From Bacillota bacterium (GTDB lineage: Bacteria; Bacillota; Clostridia; Peptostreptococcales; Anaerovoracaceae): a stretch of 42,372 bases of DNA. Under the pieces are notes generated by a model that saw only the letters and a list, made by a program, of their open reading frames with translations, was not told where the DNA came from and did no database searches. The position numbers and the translations under genes are program-made. Within the stretch, counting starts at the first letter, position 1, and every line of letters starts with the position of its first letter. Positions 1 to 7,921 of this stretch are shown piece after piece. The DNA is taken from NCBI GenBank assembly GCA_017442785.1, contig JAFRZB010000007.1:1-42372 (forward strand), written 5' to 3'.

Positions 1-84
1 CTTTGAAAGATTTTTATATCCTCCTTGTCCGTCTAAATACTCCTTGACTACTCTCATCTTAAATTCAAAACTATACTTTGCCAT
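1..84 (-). CDS. IS3-family transposase OrfA, N-terminal fragment (cut by window edge)
   Basis: ATG at 84 on the minus strand follows an AGGAGGTCAG ribosome binding site. It encodes 28 residues beginning MAKYSFEFKMRVVKEYL before the window ends. This is the usual start of the helix-turn-helix OrfA of IS3 elements, which binds the terminal repeats and is fused to the DDE domain of OrfB by programmed frameshifting. Because only the N terminus is visible I cannot say whether the transposase is intact. Confidence 0.75.
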   Translation of the reverse strand, partial: MAKYSFEFKMRVVKEYLDGQGGYKNLSK

Positions 85-140
85 AACAAAACTGACCTCC
101 TCCAGTTAGATTCTTGGTCTAACTTTTGGGGGTCAGTTCA
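1..140 (-). mobile_element. Edge of an IS3-family (IS150-like) insertion sequence
   Basis: The sequence ending at 140, read on the minus strand, begins TGAACTGACCCCCAAAAG, the form of terminal inverted repeat seen in the IS150 branch of IS3 elements. A transposase OrfA start follows at once. Only the upstream end of the element lies in the window and the rest continues to the left. It sits 38 bp beyond the stop codon of the DUF4298 gene, so it has probably not damaged that gene. A target-site duplication cannot be checked because the other end is missing. Family recognition is from memory of typical ends; the subgroup is uncertain. Confidence 0.75.
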
Positions 141-178
141 CCGTGCTCCTTTTTTCTTGTCTCTTTTTCTGTTCAGCC

Positions 179-502
179 CTACAGGACGCTGTCCTCCAGA
201 GCCCTGGCCGAAAGCTTCAGCATCCTTATCACGAGCTCACGGTTCTCGGTTATAAGGTCGTAGACCGCGTCCTCGGAGAGCACGCCGCGCTTAAGATCCT
301 GCGGCAGCTTTCCCGCCTCGTCGTCCTCGAAGTCCTTCATCCATCGGGGGCTTCCGTAATAGTCGCTGAGCTTTTTGTACTGCTTCTGAACAGCCTCGTA
401 CTCCTTAAGCGCCGCGCCGAGCTTTTCCACTGCCGCGGCGGAAGCGTCAAGGCATTCCTCCATCTGTCTTATCCTGTCGATCTGTGTCATTTTGCTTTTC
501 AT
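179..502 (-). CDS. DUF4298-family protein
   Basis: This is a 107-residue soluble protein, mostly helical, with a probable coiled coil in residues 5-50 (MTQIDRIRQMEECLDA onward) and a conserved-looking YYGSPRWMKDFEDDE segment. It resembles the DUF4298 family, whose function is unknown. The AAGGGAG motif directly abuts the first ATG (502), so translation may instead start at the in-frame ATG at 490 (MTQIDRI). It lies 6 bp downstream of queT and is presumably co-transcribed, so it sits under the preQ1 riboswitch. A role in queuosine-precursor handling is suggested only by that linkage. Confidence 0.75.
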   Translation of the reverse strand: MKSKMTQIDRIRQMEECLDASAAAVEKLGAALKEYEAVQKQYKKLSDYYGSPRWMKDFEDDEAGKLPQDLKRGVLSEDAVYDLITENRELVIRMLKLSARALEDSVL

Positions 503-508
503 CTCCCT

Positions 509-1000
509 TCAGCGTCTGAAAATAAGATCCCTGCGCGGCAGCAGCACCGCTGCCAGAAGCTCTCCGAGTATGCAGCATCCGGCCACTTCCCCGGCGAATA
601 TGTACACCACCTGGAGCAGATACGGTATGTCCGTAAGGCCGTAGCCGAACCTCAGCACCAGAGGCACTATTACTGTATTGGACAGGACCGCGGGGATCGG
701 CACCAGCCAGCGGTTATTTCTGAGCATGTAGCTGAACACGGCGCCTATCAGCGTGGCCAGACTTCCGAAGATGACATCCACGATGATGCCTCCGCCGAGC
801 ATGTTGGCCAGCAGGCAGCCCACGAACAGCCCGGGTATGGCCGCCGGCGTGAACATCGGCAGTATGGTCAGAGCCTCCGCCACCCTCAGCTGCACCTCTC
901 CGAAGGAGATGGGCTGGAATACAATGGTAAGCACAACGTAGACAGCAGCTATAACTGCTCCGTAGGCGATCATGAGGATCCTGGAACGATCTTTCTGCAT
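509..1000 (-). CDS. queT: QueT-family queuosine-precursor transporter (ECF S component)
   Basis: This 163-residue integral membrane protein has about five hydrophobic segments. QueT proteins are the substrate-binding S component of energy-coupling-factor importers that take up a queuosine precursor. The segments IAYGAVIAAVYVVLTIVFQPISF near the N terminus (which should contact the ECF T component) and the GEVQLRVAEAL motif after it are typical of the family. A preQ1-I riboswitch in the leader supports the substrate assignment independently. The start ATG at 1000 has an AAGGAG site 10 nt upstream, and that site is part of the riboswitch pseudoknot. A DUF4298 gene follows after 6 bp. The shared ECF T and A subunits are not in the window. 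Confidence 0.9.
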   Translation of the reverse strand: MQKDRSRILMIAYGAVIAAVYVVLTIVFQPISFGEVQLRVAEALTILPMFTPAAIPGLFVGCLLANMLGGGIIVDVIFGSLATLIGAVFSYMLRNNRWLVPIPAVLSNTVIVPLVLRFGYGLTDIPYLLQVVYIFAGEVAGCCILGELLAAVLLPRRDLIFRR

Positions 1001-1010
1001 AAATAAAAAA

Positions 1011-1048
1011 CTCCTTGTTTTTTATAGGTGGTTTTCAAGTGACACCTG
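1011..1048 (-). promoter_or_regulatory. preQ1-I riboswitch upstream of queT
   Basis: Read on the minus strand, the leader contains P1 AGGTG (1043-1047) pairing with CACCT (1026-1030). The loop holds CTTG, and the A-rich tail ATAAAAAACAAGGAG ends in the Shine-Dalgarno sequence. Loop CTTG can pair with CAAG of the tail (second pseudoknot stem), and the cytosine just before CACCT matches the ligand-pairing C of the class. This is the layout of the compact preQ1-I aptamers that act on translation: ligand binding would hide AAGGAG and stop queT translation. Found by eye; no covariance search was run. Confidence 0.75.
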
Positions 1049-1129
1049 TACTCTGCTTTCGCAGGCGACACATTCTAACATATTATATGAAAAAAAGCAA
1101 AAATATTTTGTCAGTCCGCATAATAATGT

Positions 1130-1158
1130 TTGACAACGGCGCCCCGCACAAGTATAAT
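1130..1158 (+). promoter_or_regulatory. Sigma-A-type promoter of tRNA-Thr
   Basis: A consensus -35 TTGACA (1130-1135) and -10 TATAAT (1153-1158) are separated by 17 bp. The tRNA begins 29 bp after the -10 box. This near-perfect promoter fits a stable-RNA gene. Confidence 0.85.
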
Positions 1159-1187
1159 AATTGGCGTCGCGGACCGCGGCGTAATAT

Positions 1188-1293
<106 letters not shown>

Positions 1294-1631
1294 CGGCTTT
1301 GGAAAGAGCAGCTTAAATCGTCGCGGTTCGTGATTGCTAGCAAAAAAATGACGAAAAAAATGACGATGAATCTTTATGTAGAATTACGCATCATTACGAC
1401 AGATTGCGGCAATTGTCAGATGTGGTTAAAAGTCTATGAAACCCGAAATAGTACCAGGATACTTTTCAAAGTATAGGAAGTCAAAGACTATCTTTATGTA
1501 ACCATTATATTTGTTGGTTTAAACCATAAGCACAGTTGAAAGGATATTAGACAACATGGATAGATAACAGTAATCCGTTACTTCATAGTTATTCTACTGG
1601 AAATGGTAGCATACAATGGTGTCAGAGATGG
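1294..1631. other. Non-coding left end of the element
   Basis: No convincing gene lies between the tRNA terminator and the LysR gene. The only clear structure is the tandem AAAAAATGACG motif at 1343-1366, given as a separate entry. Short open frames here overlap the tRNA or antisense sequence and lack ribosome binding sites. Confidence 0.6.
1343..1366 (+). repeat. Candidate integrase arm-type sites, left
   Basis: Two tandem copies of an A-tract followed by TGACG occur here, and the same 24 bp recurs exactly at 12370-12393 near the other end of the element in the same orientation. Tandem short repeats just inside both ends are the usual form of arm sites bound by the N-terminal domain of tyrosine integrases. 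The role is inferred. Confidence 0.55.
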
Positions 1632-2507
1632 TTATGCGGATATCTTAAATATATTATTCATATATTTAAAAAATGCATCACTGGCGTTTGTTTCAGACAT
1701 CCCTTCTGGTCTGAGAATACAGATGCTTCTTTCTATCTTTGGAACTATGGGGACAAAAGTCAATCCTAAGCCGCTAAGCAATTTGTCATTCGGTTTAATG
1801 CAAAGCATATATTTACCCTTACGATTTATTAGAGGTAGAAAATGTCCCGACTGTTCTACAAATGTGCAAGTTTTTTCTACAGGGATTATCGGCGTTGAAT
1901 CAGTATTGTCAAAATCCCATTGAGATCCAATGATACTTATTTTTTTTACAATTTCTGCATCTATTGACTTAAGAACTGATAATTCATCATTTGATGTCAT
2001 TACAATGCCTGCAGTTTTGTGCTCCCCGGTATTGATTATATTCGCACTATTTTTAGGTTTATCTAAAAATCCAACAATAATATCAACAAGCTTATGACTT
2101 GAATGATATTTAATATAATTCGTGCTTCCTACATAGTATTTAATTGTTATTTTATCGTATTCTCTTTGAAAATCAGAAATTGCAGAAGCGATTGTATCTG
2201 TCAGTGCACCATCCATAAAAGCGACTGAAAGACTTCCCGTAAATTCCTCCTTGTTTACTGATAGTTCTTTTATAGTTACATCCAGTTGTTGTATTATATT
2301 CTCCATTCTATATTTAAATTCAATACCAGCCTTTGTAAGATTAAGGGTATGATAATCTCTTTCAAACAATTTCTGTCCGAGTTCATTTTCAATCAAATTT
2401 ATATGACGTGAAAGCGACGGCTGCGATATTCGAAGAGTTTCTGCTGCATGAGTCATATTTCCCTTATCAGCCACTTCTAAAAAATATCTTATTGATATTA
2501 GTTCCAT
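1632..2507 (-). CDS. LysR-family transcriptional regulator
   Basis: This is a 291-residue protein of normal LysR length. Residues 1-60 form the winged HTH (MELISIRYFLEVADKGNM, then SQPSLSRHINLIENELGQKLF), followed by a periplasmic-binding-protein-like effector domain. I chose ATG 2507 because GGAGG lies 6 nt upstream; the longer open frame to 2600 adds 31 residues without homology. It faces away from the secreted-protein gene at 2739, the usual divergent arrangement for a LysR target, so it may control that gene. The effector cannot be predicted. It is AT-rich and lies inside the integrated element as cargo. Confidence 0.9.
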   Translation of the reverse strand: MELISIRYFLEVADKGNMTHAAETLRISQPSLSRHINLIENELGQKLFERDYHTLNLTKAGIEFKYRMENIIQQLDVTIKELSVNKEEFTGSLSVAFMDGALTDTIASAISDFQREYDKITIKYYVGSTNYIKYHSSHKLVDIIVGFLDKPKNSANIINTGEHKTAGIVMTSNDELSVLKSIDAEIVKKISIIGSQWDFDNTDSTPIIPVEKTCTFVEQSGHFLPLINRKGKYMLCIKPNDKLLSGLGLTFVPIVPKIERSICILRPEGMSETNASDAFFKYMNNIFKISA

Positions 2508-2738
2508 AGATTTCCTCCTATGTGTTGCAGGAATATTGTCAGTAAATAATAAATCAATGTTTCTAAAACACTGTTCATATGTATTGATAGTATAGCACAC
2601 AATTCTAAATCTGAATACCTGAATATTATTATTTAGTATTTTACAGACTATGAGCGCATGTGATATTTTATATTTGAAGAAGGACAGGCGCCGTCTTTGT
2701 TCATATCGAAAAAATTGTAATCTAAAGGAGAAATGAAA

Positions 2739-3875
2739 ATGCGAAAAATTGGAAAAATCATCGCTTCAGTTCTGTCTGTGGCGATGATAATTACTTCAGC
2801 GGGCACAAGTTGCGTATTCGCTGATAATTCCGGATTGAATATCAATCCCCGTAATAAAGATGTTGCTGATTTAGTAGTAGTTGAATCGATGGGATATGAA
2901 TTCACATTACATGAACTTGTAGGCTCTGATTATAGCGTTACTCGCGAATATCACAAAGCAGAGAATGGCGACGGAGCTCTCTCAGTAGAAAAAACACGAG
3001 CGCTTCTTTATGCATTAGGAATGAATGACACTGAGGTAAACGCTCATTCTGATGAGGAACTCTCAGATATAGCTAATATAGAAACTATTGGAATTACAGT
3101 AACATACAGTAAAGAAAATGAAGTTACTGGTGAGACTGTTTATCTTCCTGAAGATATTGCATTATCTGGTGCAGAATTAAATTTAGAACAAAGAGAGCTG
3201 CATGCATCATCTAAAGATCAGTTGATTCAGGATGCTTATCAGGACTATATAGATATCGAAAATGGAATCATCGATCCTGTTACTTATGAGGTGAATTCCA
3301 GTAATCCATATGTCGATACATATATGAGAATAACTGTGTCCAGTTCTCTCGTGTCGGGGACAAGTGCTACTTATAAGCTAAGCACATACGCAACTTGGTT
3401 AACAATGCCATCCTTTAGATGGAAGGATGCTGTAGGGGTGTCTGCGAATTACTGCACGCTCGTAGCAGGTAGTGAAAGTGGATATTACTCATATAAGCAG
3501 GCATTAACTATAGAAGGGAATACTACCACCTCTACGATTCGGACTAACATAACCGGATCAAACCTAAAAAATCCAGTAAATGGGAACTGGTATGGAGCTG
3601 CCGGTATTTTTAACCTTCCAAATGATGGCTATGATTCAAGCACGGATAGTGGTGTTGAATGCACAAATCTGTTTGCATACATTACATGCAAAATGTTAGT
3701 TGCGCAGACATCAACTACAAGTTTTAATGTGGTCGGCAGTTACGCGCACAGTAAGCTTTCAGTGGCATTTTCTGTAGGGGCAACATTTGCGGAAGGTTCA
3801 GGTGGAGTATCCCTTACGGCCACTGGAGTAATTACGCAGGATAAGAGAGAAGCCGTAAAAACTGTATATAGATAG
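2739..3875 (+). CDS. Secreted protein of unknown function
   Basis: This 378-residue protein starts with a clear Sec signal peptide: MRKIGK, a hydrophobic stretch to about residue 24, and a VFA cleavage site. AAAGGAG lies 8 nt before ATG 2739; an earlier in-frame ATG at 2733 is only 2 nt from it and is less likely. The mature part has an acidic N-terminal half (residues about 30-180, with DELSDIANIETIGITV) and a Ser/Thr/Gly-rich, beta-strand-like C-terminal half. I see no catalytic motif, lipobox, sortase signal or membrane anchor, and do not recognise a family. It is divergent from LysR and followed by a small membrane protein; these may form one cargo unit of the element. Confidence 0.8.
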   Translation: MRKIGKIIASVLSVAMIITSAGTSCVFADNSGLNINPRNKDVADLVVVESMGYEFTLHELVGSDYSVTREYHKAENGDGALSVEKTRALLYALGMNDTEVNAHSDEELSDIANIETIGITVTYSKENEVTGETVYLPEDIALSGAELNLEQRELHASSKDQLIQDAYQDYIDIENGIIDPVTYEVNSSNPYVDTYMRITVSSSLVSGTSATYKLSTYATWLTMPSFRWKDAVGVSANYCTLVAGSESGYYSYKQALTIEGNTTTSTIRTNITGSNLKNPVNGNWYGAAGIFNLPNDGYDSSTDSGVECTNLFAYITCKMLVAQTSTTSFNVVGSYAHSKLSVAFSVGATFAEGSGGVSLTATGVITQDKREAVKTVYR

Positions 3876-3997
3876 CTATACATTATAGACATGATCACCG
3901 TATTTTTTCGGTGGTCATATCTGTAATATTAGAGTTGAGTTGAATTAGTCCAACGCTAACTATAATTATTATTGTTATAATAAACAAGGAAAACATT

Positions 3998-4192
3998 ATG
4001 AAAAAGATTGTTATATACATAGTTGCAACTATAGTGGCTGAATTACTATTCTTATTTGCATTTAGGACGGATGATATGCAAAGCCAACTGTCGGTCAATA
4101 TCGCTGGCGTTGGTTTAATTGTTATAATAACAGGAGCTTTTGTTATTCATACAATTTCAGGTATCGAAAAAAAAATAGAAAAAAAAGAATAG
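3998..4192 (+). CDS. Small two-helix membrane protein
   Basis: This 64-residue protein has two predicted membrane segments (about residues 3-22 and 34-54) and a lysine-rich tail ending IEKKIEKKE, which should be cytoplasmic. A weak AAGGA site precedes the ATG. No family is recognised. It lies 122 bp after the secreted-protein gene and could be its membrane partner, an immunity-like protein, or unrelated cargo. Coding status rests on the hydrophobic pattern and its position. Confidence 0.55.
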   Translation: MKKIVIYIVATIVAELLFLFAFRTDDMQSQLSVNIAGVGLIVIITGAFVIHTISGIEKKIEKKE

Positions 4193-4342
4193 TCTTTGGG
4201 ATTATTTGGGAATTAAAGATAGCTGGTATACCTTGGTAGGGCAAGAGAGTGAAAATCATGCAAAATATGAGTTGGAGACGATAATTTATAGATGATGCTT
4301 TAATGTAATTGAGAACAATCCCACTATAACCTTTCGAGAGCT

Positions 4343-4376
4343 AAAACCCGTCTAGCTTACAAACCAGGCGGGTTTT
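4343..4376. terminator. Hairpin terminator between convergent genes
   Basis: AAAACCCGTC and GGCGGGTTTT pair around a 14-nt loop, with T-rich sequence on one side and A-rich on the other. It can therefore work in both directions. It separates the rightward cargo genes from the leftward mobilization operon. Confidence 0.7.
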
Positions 4377-4470
4377 ATTGATATATTTTTTGTAACACTT
4401 GCCTTATACGTGTCAACTTTAAGATTAATCAGATGTCCTTGACTAAGAAAACTTTATACCTCTGTTGCAA

Positions 4471-5877
4471 TTATCGTTCCCAGCCTCTGTCTCTTTCCCT
4501 GTGGGCACGCTCTTGCTGCAGGATCTGCGTCTCCATCTTATGTTCTGTATTCAGGAGACCTGCCAGGTATTCGCTTCTCTTTACAGCGTTTTCGGCCGTT
4601 TTCAGGTCTTTTCGCAAAGGCTTTATGCGTTCGGTAATATCTTTGGCCTTTGCTTTGAGTTCTGAGGCTGAATCCGAAGATTTTACCGTTCTGAGCCTGT
4701 TGTAGCATTGCTGGCGTTCTTTTTCGAGCGAGGCAATTTCTTCACGTTTGGTATCGATAAATGCCTGCAACTGCGGCATGGTCTCTATGTGGTTTTTCGC
4801 TAACAGCGTTGCCTGTGCGGTAAGATCGTCCAGCTTGGCGGCTTCCATCCTAAGCTCTGGGGAAAGTGGCTGAGGCCGAAATACCTCGCGGTCTTGTTCT
4901 CCTGTCACGAGCTTAAGCAGCTCGACAATAACGTAGAACACAAGGTTGACCGCAACCTTGATTCCGCTGCACGAATGCTCTATCGTAAATTCCAGCTGCT
5001 GCTCGAGCTCAAGCAGGGGATAGTCCTGATAGCTTTTGGGCTGAAAAGAACCATATTTTACATAGCGATAGCGATTTTGCATATGGTCATAAGCCATGAT
5101 CCTGTCCCAGATGACTTCCTTCGAATAGCCCAATCGCTCAAGCCTTACGCCCCGCTCCCAGGAGGGAGCTTTAACGCTGTGCCGGGTATAGTCATACTCG
5201 TATCCACGCTCTTCAAGAAGCTCTATAAAGTGGTTGTCAGTTACGGCGAGCTTGATGCATTCCTCTATATCTTCTTTCAGGATATCCCTGTGTGTCTTTC
5301 CGCCATTCTTATGGATCCAGTATGCCTTCTTTTCTCCGCCGTAGAACGGAGCGTTTTCGAGTATGGACAGTCCGTGCTCCAGGCAGAGACGGTCAGAAAT
5401 CTTCCGTATCTCTATATGGTCTCCTATATGGTTCTGAAACTTCCTGCCGTCCACGTAGGATACAGCATTTACGACCAGATGATTATGGACCGAGTCGGTG
5501 TTCAGGTGCGTAGTGACAAGCACCTGAAACCTGTCACCCCACATTCTGTTTGCTGTTTCAATGCCTATCCGGTGTGCTTCCTCCGGAGTTACTTCATCCG
5601 GCTTAAAGCTCTGAAAGCCATGATAGGCTACATTGCTGCCGCGAAGACCGAACCTTTTCTGTACAGCCAGCATATCTTCGTATGCATGATCTTTGGTGCA
5701 GTGGATCCCGGAGACATACATCTTCTGATCGGTCTTATTGTCGTTTGACGCATAGTTTACGACCTTCGCCAGATCCTCGTCCATATACTTCTTTTCTATG
5801 GTTTTATCCGGGTTGTCCGCATATTCGATTACATCCTTAAGAGAGCCTTTTATGGGCCAAAATCCCGTGGTAGCCAT
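4471..5877 (-). CDS. MOBP-type relaxase (mobilization nuclease)
   Basis: This is a 468-residue relaxase. It nicks oriT, stays bound to the 5' end through a tyrosine and leads the strand into a recipient. Tyr19 in VIEYADNPDKT is the probable nucleophile. The metal-binding motif is H124-x3-D128-x2-H131-x-H133 (HLNTDSVHNH). The C-terminal third (about 340-468) is charged and predicted coiled coil. The start codon overlaps the stop of mobC by 1 nt, so the two are translationally coupled. Length and both motifs indicate an intact enzyme. Without secretion genes here it must use a helper element's transfer channel. Confidence 0.92.
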   Translation of the reverse strand: MATTGFWPIKGSLKDVIEYADNPDKTIEKKYMDEDLAKVVNYASNDNKTDQKMYVSGIHCTKDHAYEDMLAVQKRFGLRGSNVAYHGFQSFKPDEVTPEEAHRIGIETANRMWGDRFQVLVTTHLNTDSVHNHLVVNAVSYVDGRKFQNHIGDHIEIRKISDRLCLEHGLSILENAPFYGGEKKAYWIHKNGGKTHRDILKEDIEECIKLAVTDNHFIELLEERGYEYDYTRHSVKAPSWERGVRLERLGYSKEVIWDRIMAYDHMQNRYRYVKYGSFQPKSYQDYPLLELEQQLEFTIEHSCSGIKVAVNLVFYVIVELLKLVTGEQDREVFRPQPLSPELRMEAAKLDDLTAQATLLAKNHIETMPQLQAFIDTKREEIASLEKERQQCYNRLRTVKSSDSASELKAKAKDITERIKPLRKDLKTAENAVKRSEYLAGLLNTEHKMETQILQQERAHRERDRGWER

Positions 5878-6149
5878 CAGAGGTCCCTCCCGGGAAGAAG
5901 TATCGTTTCCCTAAGTTCATTCAGAATGCCGGGAATCATTCTTTCGCCTTCGGGCAGCGTAAGAGCATCCTCCAGCAGTCCGCACATGTCATAATATGCC
6001 TGCGGCGGCACTTCTCTTGGAGCAAAGCCTAGGCTTCTCTGTCTGATGTATTCCGATACCGACAGCCTGCATTTTCTTGCATTGGAGGCGATCCTTTTCT
6101 TTTCCTGCGGAGTAACCCGCGTATATATTTGAACTGTTCTTTTTGTCAT
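5877..6149 (-). CDS. MobC-like relaxosome accessory protein
   Basis: This 90-residue basic protein has a ribbon-helix-helix-like N terminus (KRTVQIYTRVTPQEKKRI, then LSVSEYIRQRSL), as in MobC proteins that bind oriT and help the relaxase nick it. It is directly upstream of the relaxase with a 1-nt overlap, and the candidate oriT lies immediately upstream of it. That order is usual for Gram-positive mobilization modules. ATG 6149 is preceded by a weak AAAGGAC site. Confidence 0.85.
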   Translation of the reverse strand: MTKRTVQIYTRVTPQEKKRIASNARKCRLSVSEYIRQRSLGFAPREVPPQAYYDMCGLLEDALTLPEGERMIPGILNELRETILLPGRDL

Positions 6150-6209
6150 ATTGTAGTCCTTTCGGTTAATTGAGATTGTCTGATGACGCGTAGTTCTCGT
6201 CTTTGCGAA

Positions 6210-6290
6210 AGCAGCAGGGGGTCAGGGGGCATCCCCTTGAGCGGAGTCTGCCCCGCAGACCCGGCGGAAACTTGCTATACAAGTTCCCTG
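6210..6290 (-). other. Candidate origin of transfer (oriT)
   Basis: Three hairpins sit just upstream of mobC: AGGGG/CCCCT (6224-6237), GTCTGC/GCAGAC (6246-6260) and AACTTG/CAAGTT (6269-6285). Clustered inverted repeats between a rep gene and mobC are where oriT of such modules normally lies. The nick site cannot be assigned from sequence alone. Confidence 0.55.
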
Positions 6291-6341
6291 CTCGTTAAGG
6301 AACTTCAGCATCAGAACAGGATGCTTTCTGTTCTCCTCTCC

Positions 6342-6424
6342 GTGACGGTCGTGACGATGGTGACGATATTTTACATACCGAACTACCTCACGAAAATACC
6401 GTCACGAGCGTCACATATCGTCAC
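6342..6424. repeat. Iteron-like GTGACG array beside the rep gene
   Basis: Three GTGACG copies (6342, 6351, 6360; 9-bp spacing) face three CGTCAC copies (6400, 6409, 6419). Inner arms GTGACGATATTTT and AAAATACCGTCAC form a 13-bp dyad with one mismatch. The right half overlaps the last codons of the RepA-like gene. It could be a replication origin bound by the Rep module or another protein-binding site. Confidence 0.5.
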
Positions 6425-7553
6425 GCTTATTGAGCTCGATCCTTATGAACCTGCCGTCATGGTTCCTTGTATTCCTATACAAAACAGAGTAATCACTGCG
6501 AAGTTTCCGCGCGGATACATTCAGCTTTCTTGTGAGAGCATTTACAGAAAGTTCTGTGTTAAGAGCTACTGCAAGCTCCGTTGGAGATCCCTGCCAGATG
6601 GGGCAGCTGCCATCTACAAGCGCTGCGACAGATTCCAGGAGCGGATCCGGAGGGTCTTTCCATTCATCCGTATCGATCCCTACAAGATCCCATGTGAGGG
6701 TGCTGACATTCCTTTTAAGCTGAAGTTTCGCGTCCGGCTGATCTCTTCCCGTTACATACAGGGTTGCTTCATCAGATCCGCGCTTTTCCTTGTCAAGAAC
6801 AAAGGCTCCGTCTGCGGCGCCAAACAGTCCGTTCGTTCCGGAGATCATCTCAAAGATATCGTCAGATTTGAGTTTTCTGTTATGATGGACTATGATCAGG
6901 CAGATATTGCGTCTGTCGGCAAAATTCTTGAGATTTATGATAGTGTCATAATCATCATCGTAGTTGGTATCTGATTTTTCAGAATCACGTATCCTTTTCA
7001 GTGTGTCTATGATCACAAGGCTGGTGTCGGGATTATCCGTAAGAAACTGTATCAGATTGCCATCCAAAGCATCTCCCAGGGTGCCTGAGGATGTAGCAAG
7101 ATGCAGGTTGTCGGTCCCGTTTGTTCCAAACATTCTGTGCAGTCTGCTTTGAAGTCTCTCTTCGCTGTCCTCAAGCGCTAGATAGAGGACCTTGCCTTTT
7201 CTAACAGGATATCCCCAGAGCGGAGTGCCTGTGCTGACATGGTATGCAAGCTGTGCCATCAGAAAGCTTTTACCGACTTTAGGGCTTCCGGTAAAAAGAT
7301 ATGTGTCCCTATAGAGAAGACCATCTATTATAGGCTCTTTTCCGGTATAGACAGAGTCCAGCAGCTCGTTCATGGTGACTGTCCTGAAACCTTTTCCTGA
7401 AAAAGATGATTGAAAACCTGCATTATTTACATAAAAGTCATTGCAAGTGTTATGTTCAGCTGTTATACTGTTGTTGCTTGAATTAAGAAACTGCTCCGCA
7501 TCAGCGCCAACTGATGGAAATAGGGCAGTTTTTTCTATACATGCGCTTTCCAT
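6411..7553 (-). CDS. RepA-like AAA family ATPase
   Basis: This 380-residue P-loop ATPase belongs to the RecA/RepA-helicase type (AAA_25-like). Walker A is GSPKVGKS at about residues 89-96, Walker B is LVIIDTLKRI near 180, and a sensor-like LIIVHHNRK follows. The C-terminal 80 residues look like a winged-helix DNA-binding region. I chose ATG 7553, which overlaps the upstream stop as TGATG with AGGAG 8 nt before it; a GTG at 7562 is an alternative. It sits between the excisionase-like gene and the mobilization genes, and probably helps the excised element replicate. An iteron-like array lies at its 3' end. Helicase versus simple DNA-binding ATPase is not settled. Confidence 0.82.
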   Translation of the reverse strand: MESACIEKTALFPSVGADAEQFLNSSNNSITAEHNTCNDFYVNNAGFQSSFSGKGFRTVTMNELLDSVYTGKEPIIDGLLYRDTYLFTGSPKVGKSFLMAQLAYHVSTGTPLWGYPVRKGKVLYLALEDSEERLQSRLHRMFGTNGTDNLHLATSSGTLGDALDGNLIQFLTDNPDTSLVIIDTLKRIRDSEKSDTNYDDDYDTIINLKNFADRRNICLIIVHHNRKLKSDDIFEMISGTNGLFGAADGAFVLDKEKRGSDEATLYVTGRDQPDAKLQLKRNVSTLTWDLVGIDTDEWKDPPDPLLESVAALVDGSCPIWQGSPTELAVALNTELSVNALTRKLNVSARKLRSDYSVLYRNTRNHDGRFIRIELNKRDDM

Positions 7554-7750
7554 CAGGAGCACTCCTGTTCGCTTCTTTCTTCAAGCTGTTTGAGAAGAAG
7601 AGGAACATTGACCAGAAAGCGGTTCCCGGACATAATGAACGGTATGGTTCCGTTTTCCGTCCCTTTCCGTATGAAGTGATAACTGAGCCCTGTATAGTCG
7701 GCAGCCTCTCTTCTGGACATGTAGATCTTGTTTGTAGATTCTTTTTTCAT
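7553..7750 (-). CDS. Excisionase-like MerR/HTH_17 DNA-binding protein
   Basis: This 65-residue protein has the helix-turn-helix/wing pattern MSRREAADYTGLSYHFIRKG, then IPFIMSGNRFLVNVPLLLKQL, typical of the excisionase family of small DNA-binding proteins. Such proteins bend attL/attR DNA and tip the integrase toward excision; some act as regulators instead. It is the first gene of the leftward operon xis-like - rep-like - mobC - relaxase, with AAAGGA 7 nt before the ATG. A GGCAC/GTGCC dyad (7766-7781) lies just upstream of its ribosome binding site. Confidence 0.8.
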   Translation of the reverse strand: MKKESTNKIYMSRREAADYTGLSYHFIRKGTENGTIPFIMSGNRFLVNVPLLLKQLEERSEQECS

Positions 7751-7765
7751 TCATTTTTCCTTTCC

Positions 7766-7781
7766 GGCACTTATATGTGCC
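7766..7781. promoter_or_regulatory. GGCAC-N6-GTGCC dyad in the leader of the leftward operon
   Basis: A perfect 5-bp inverted repeat with a TTATAT centre lies a few bases upstream of the ribosome binding site of the excisionase-like gene. It may be an operator for autoregulation or a small RNA hairpin affecting translation. Confidence 0.4.
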
Positions 7782-7921
7782 AAATCATAGTAGTAATAGT
7801 TGCCTGTCCTCCGGGGAACCAGATTCCTGCCCACACTGTGTCGGCGTTGCATCGCTCGCGGCTGCAGCATTCCGGTCATGGCAATGTCATATCGTATTCC
7901 CTTGACAGTTATATAATTATG

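Noticed and set aside
6183-6974. 263-codon plus-strand open frame
   Set aside because: It lies antisense to the RepA-like gene and spans the oriT and iteron region; no ribosome site or family resemblance.
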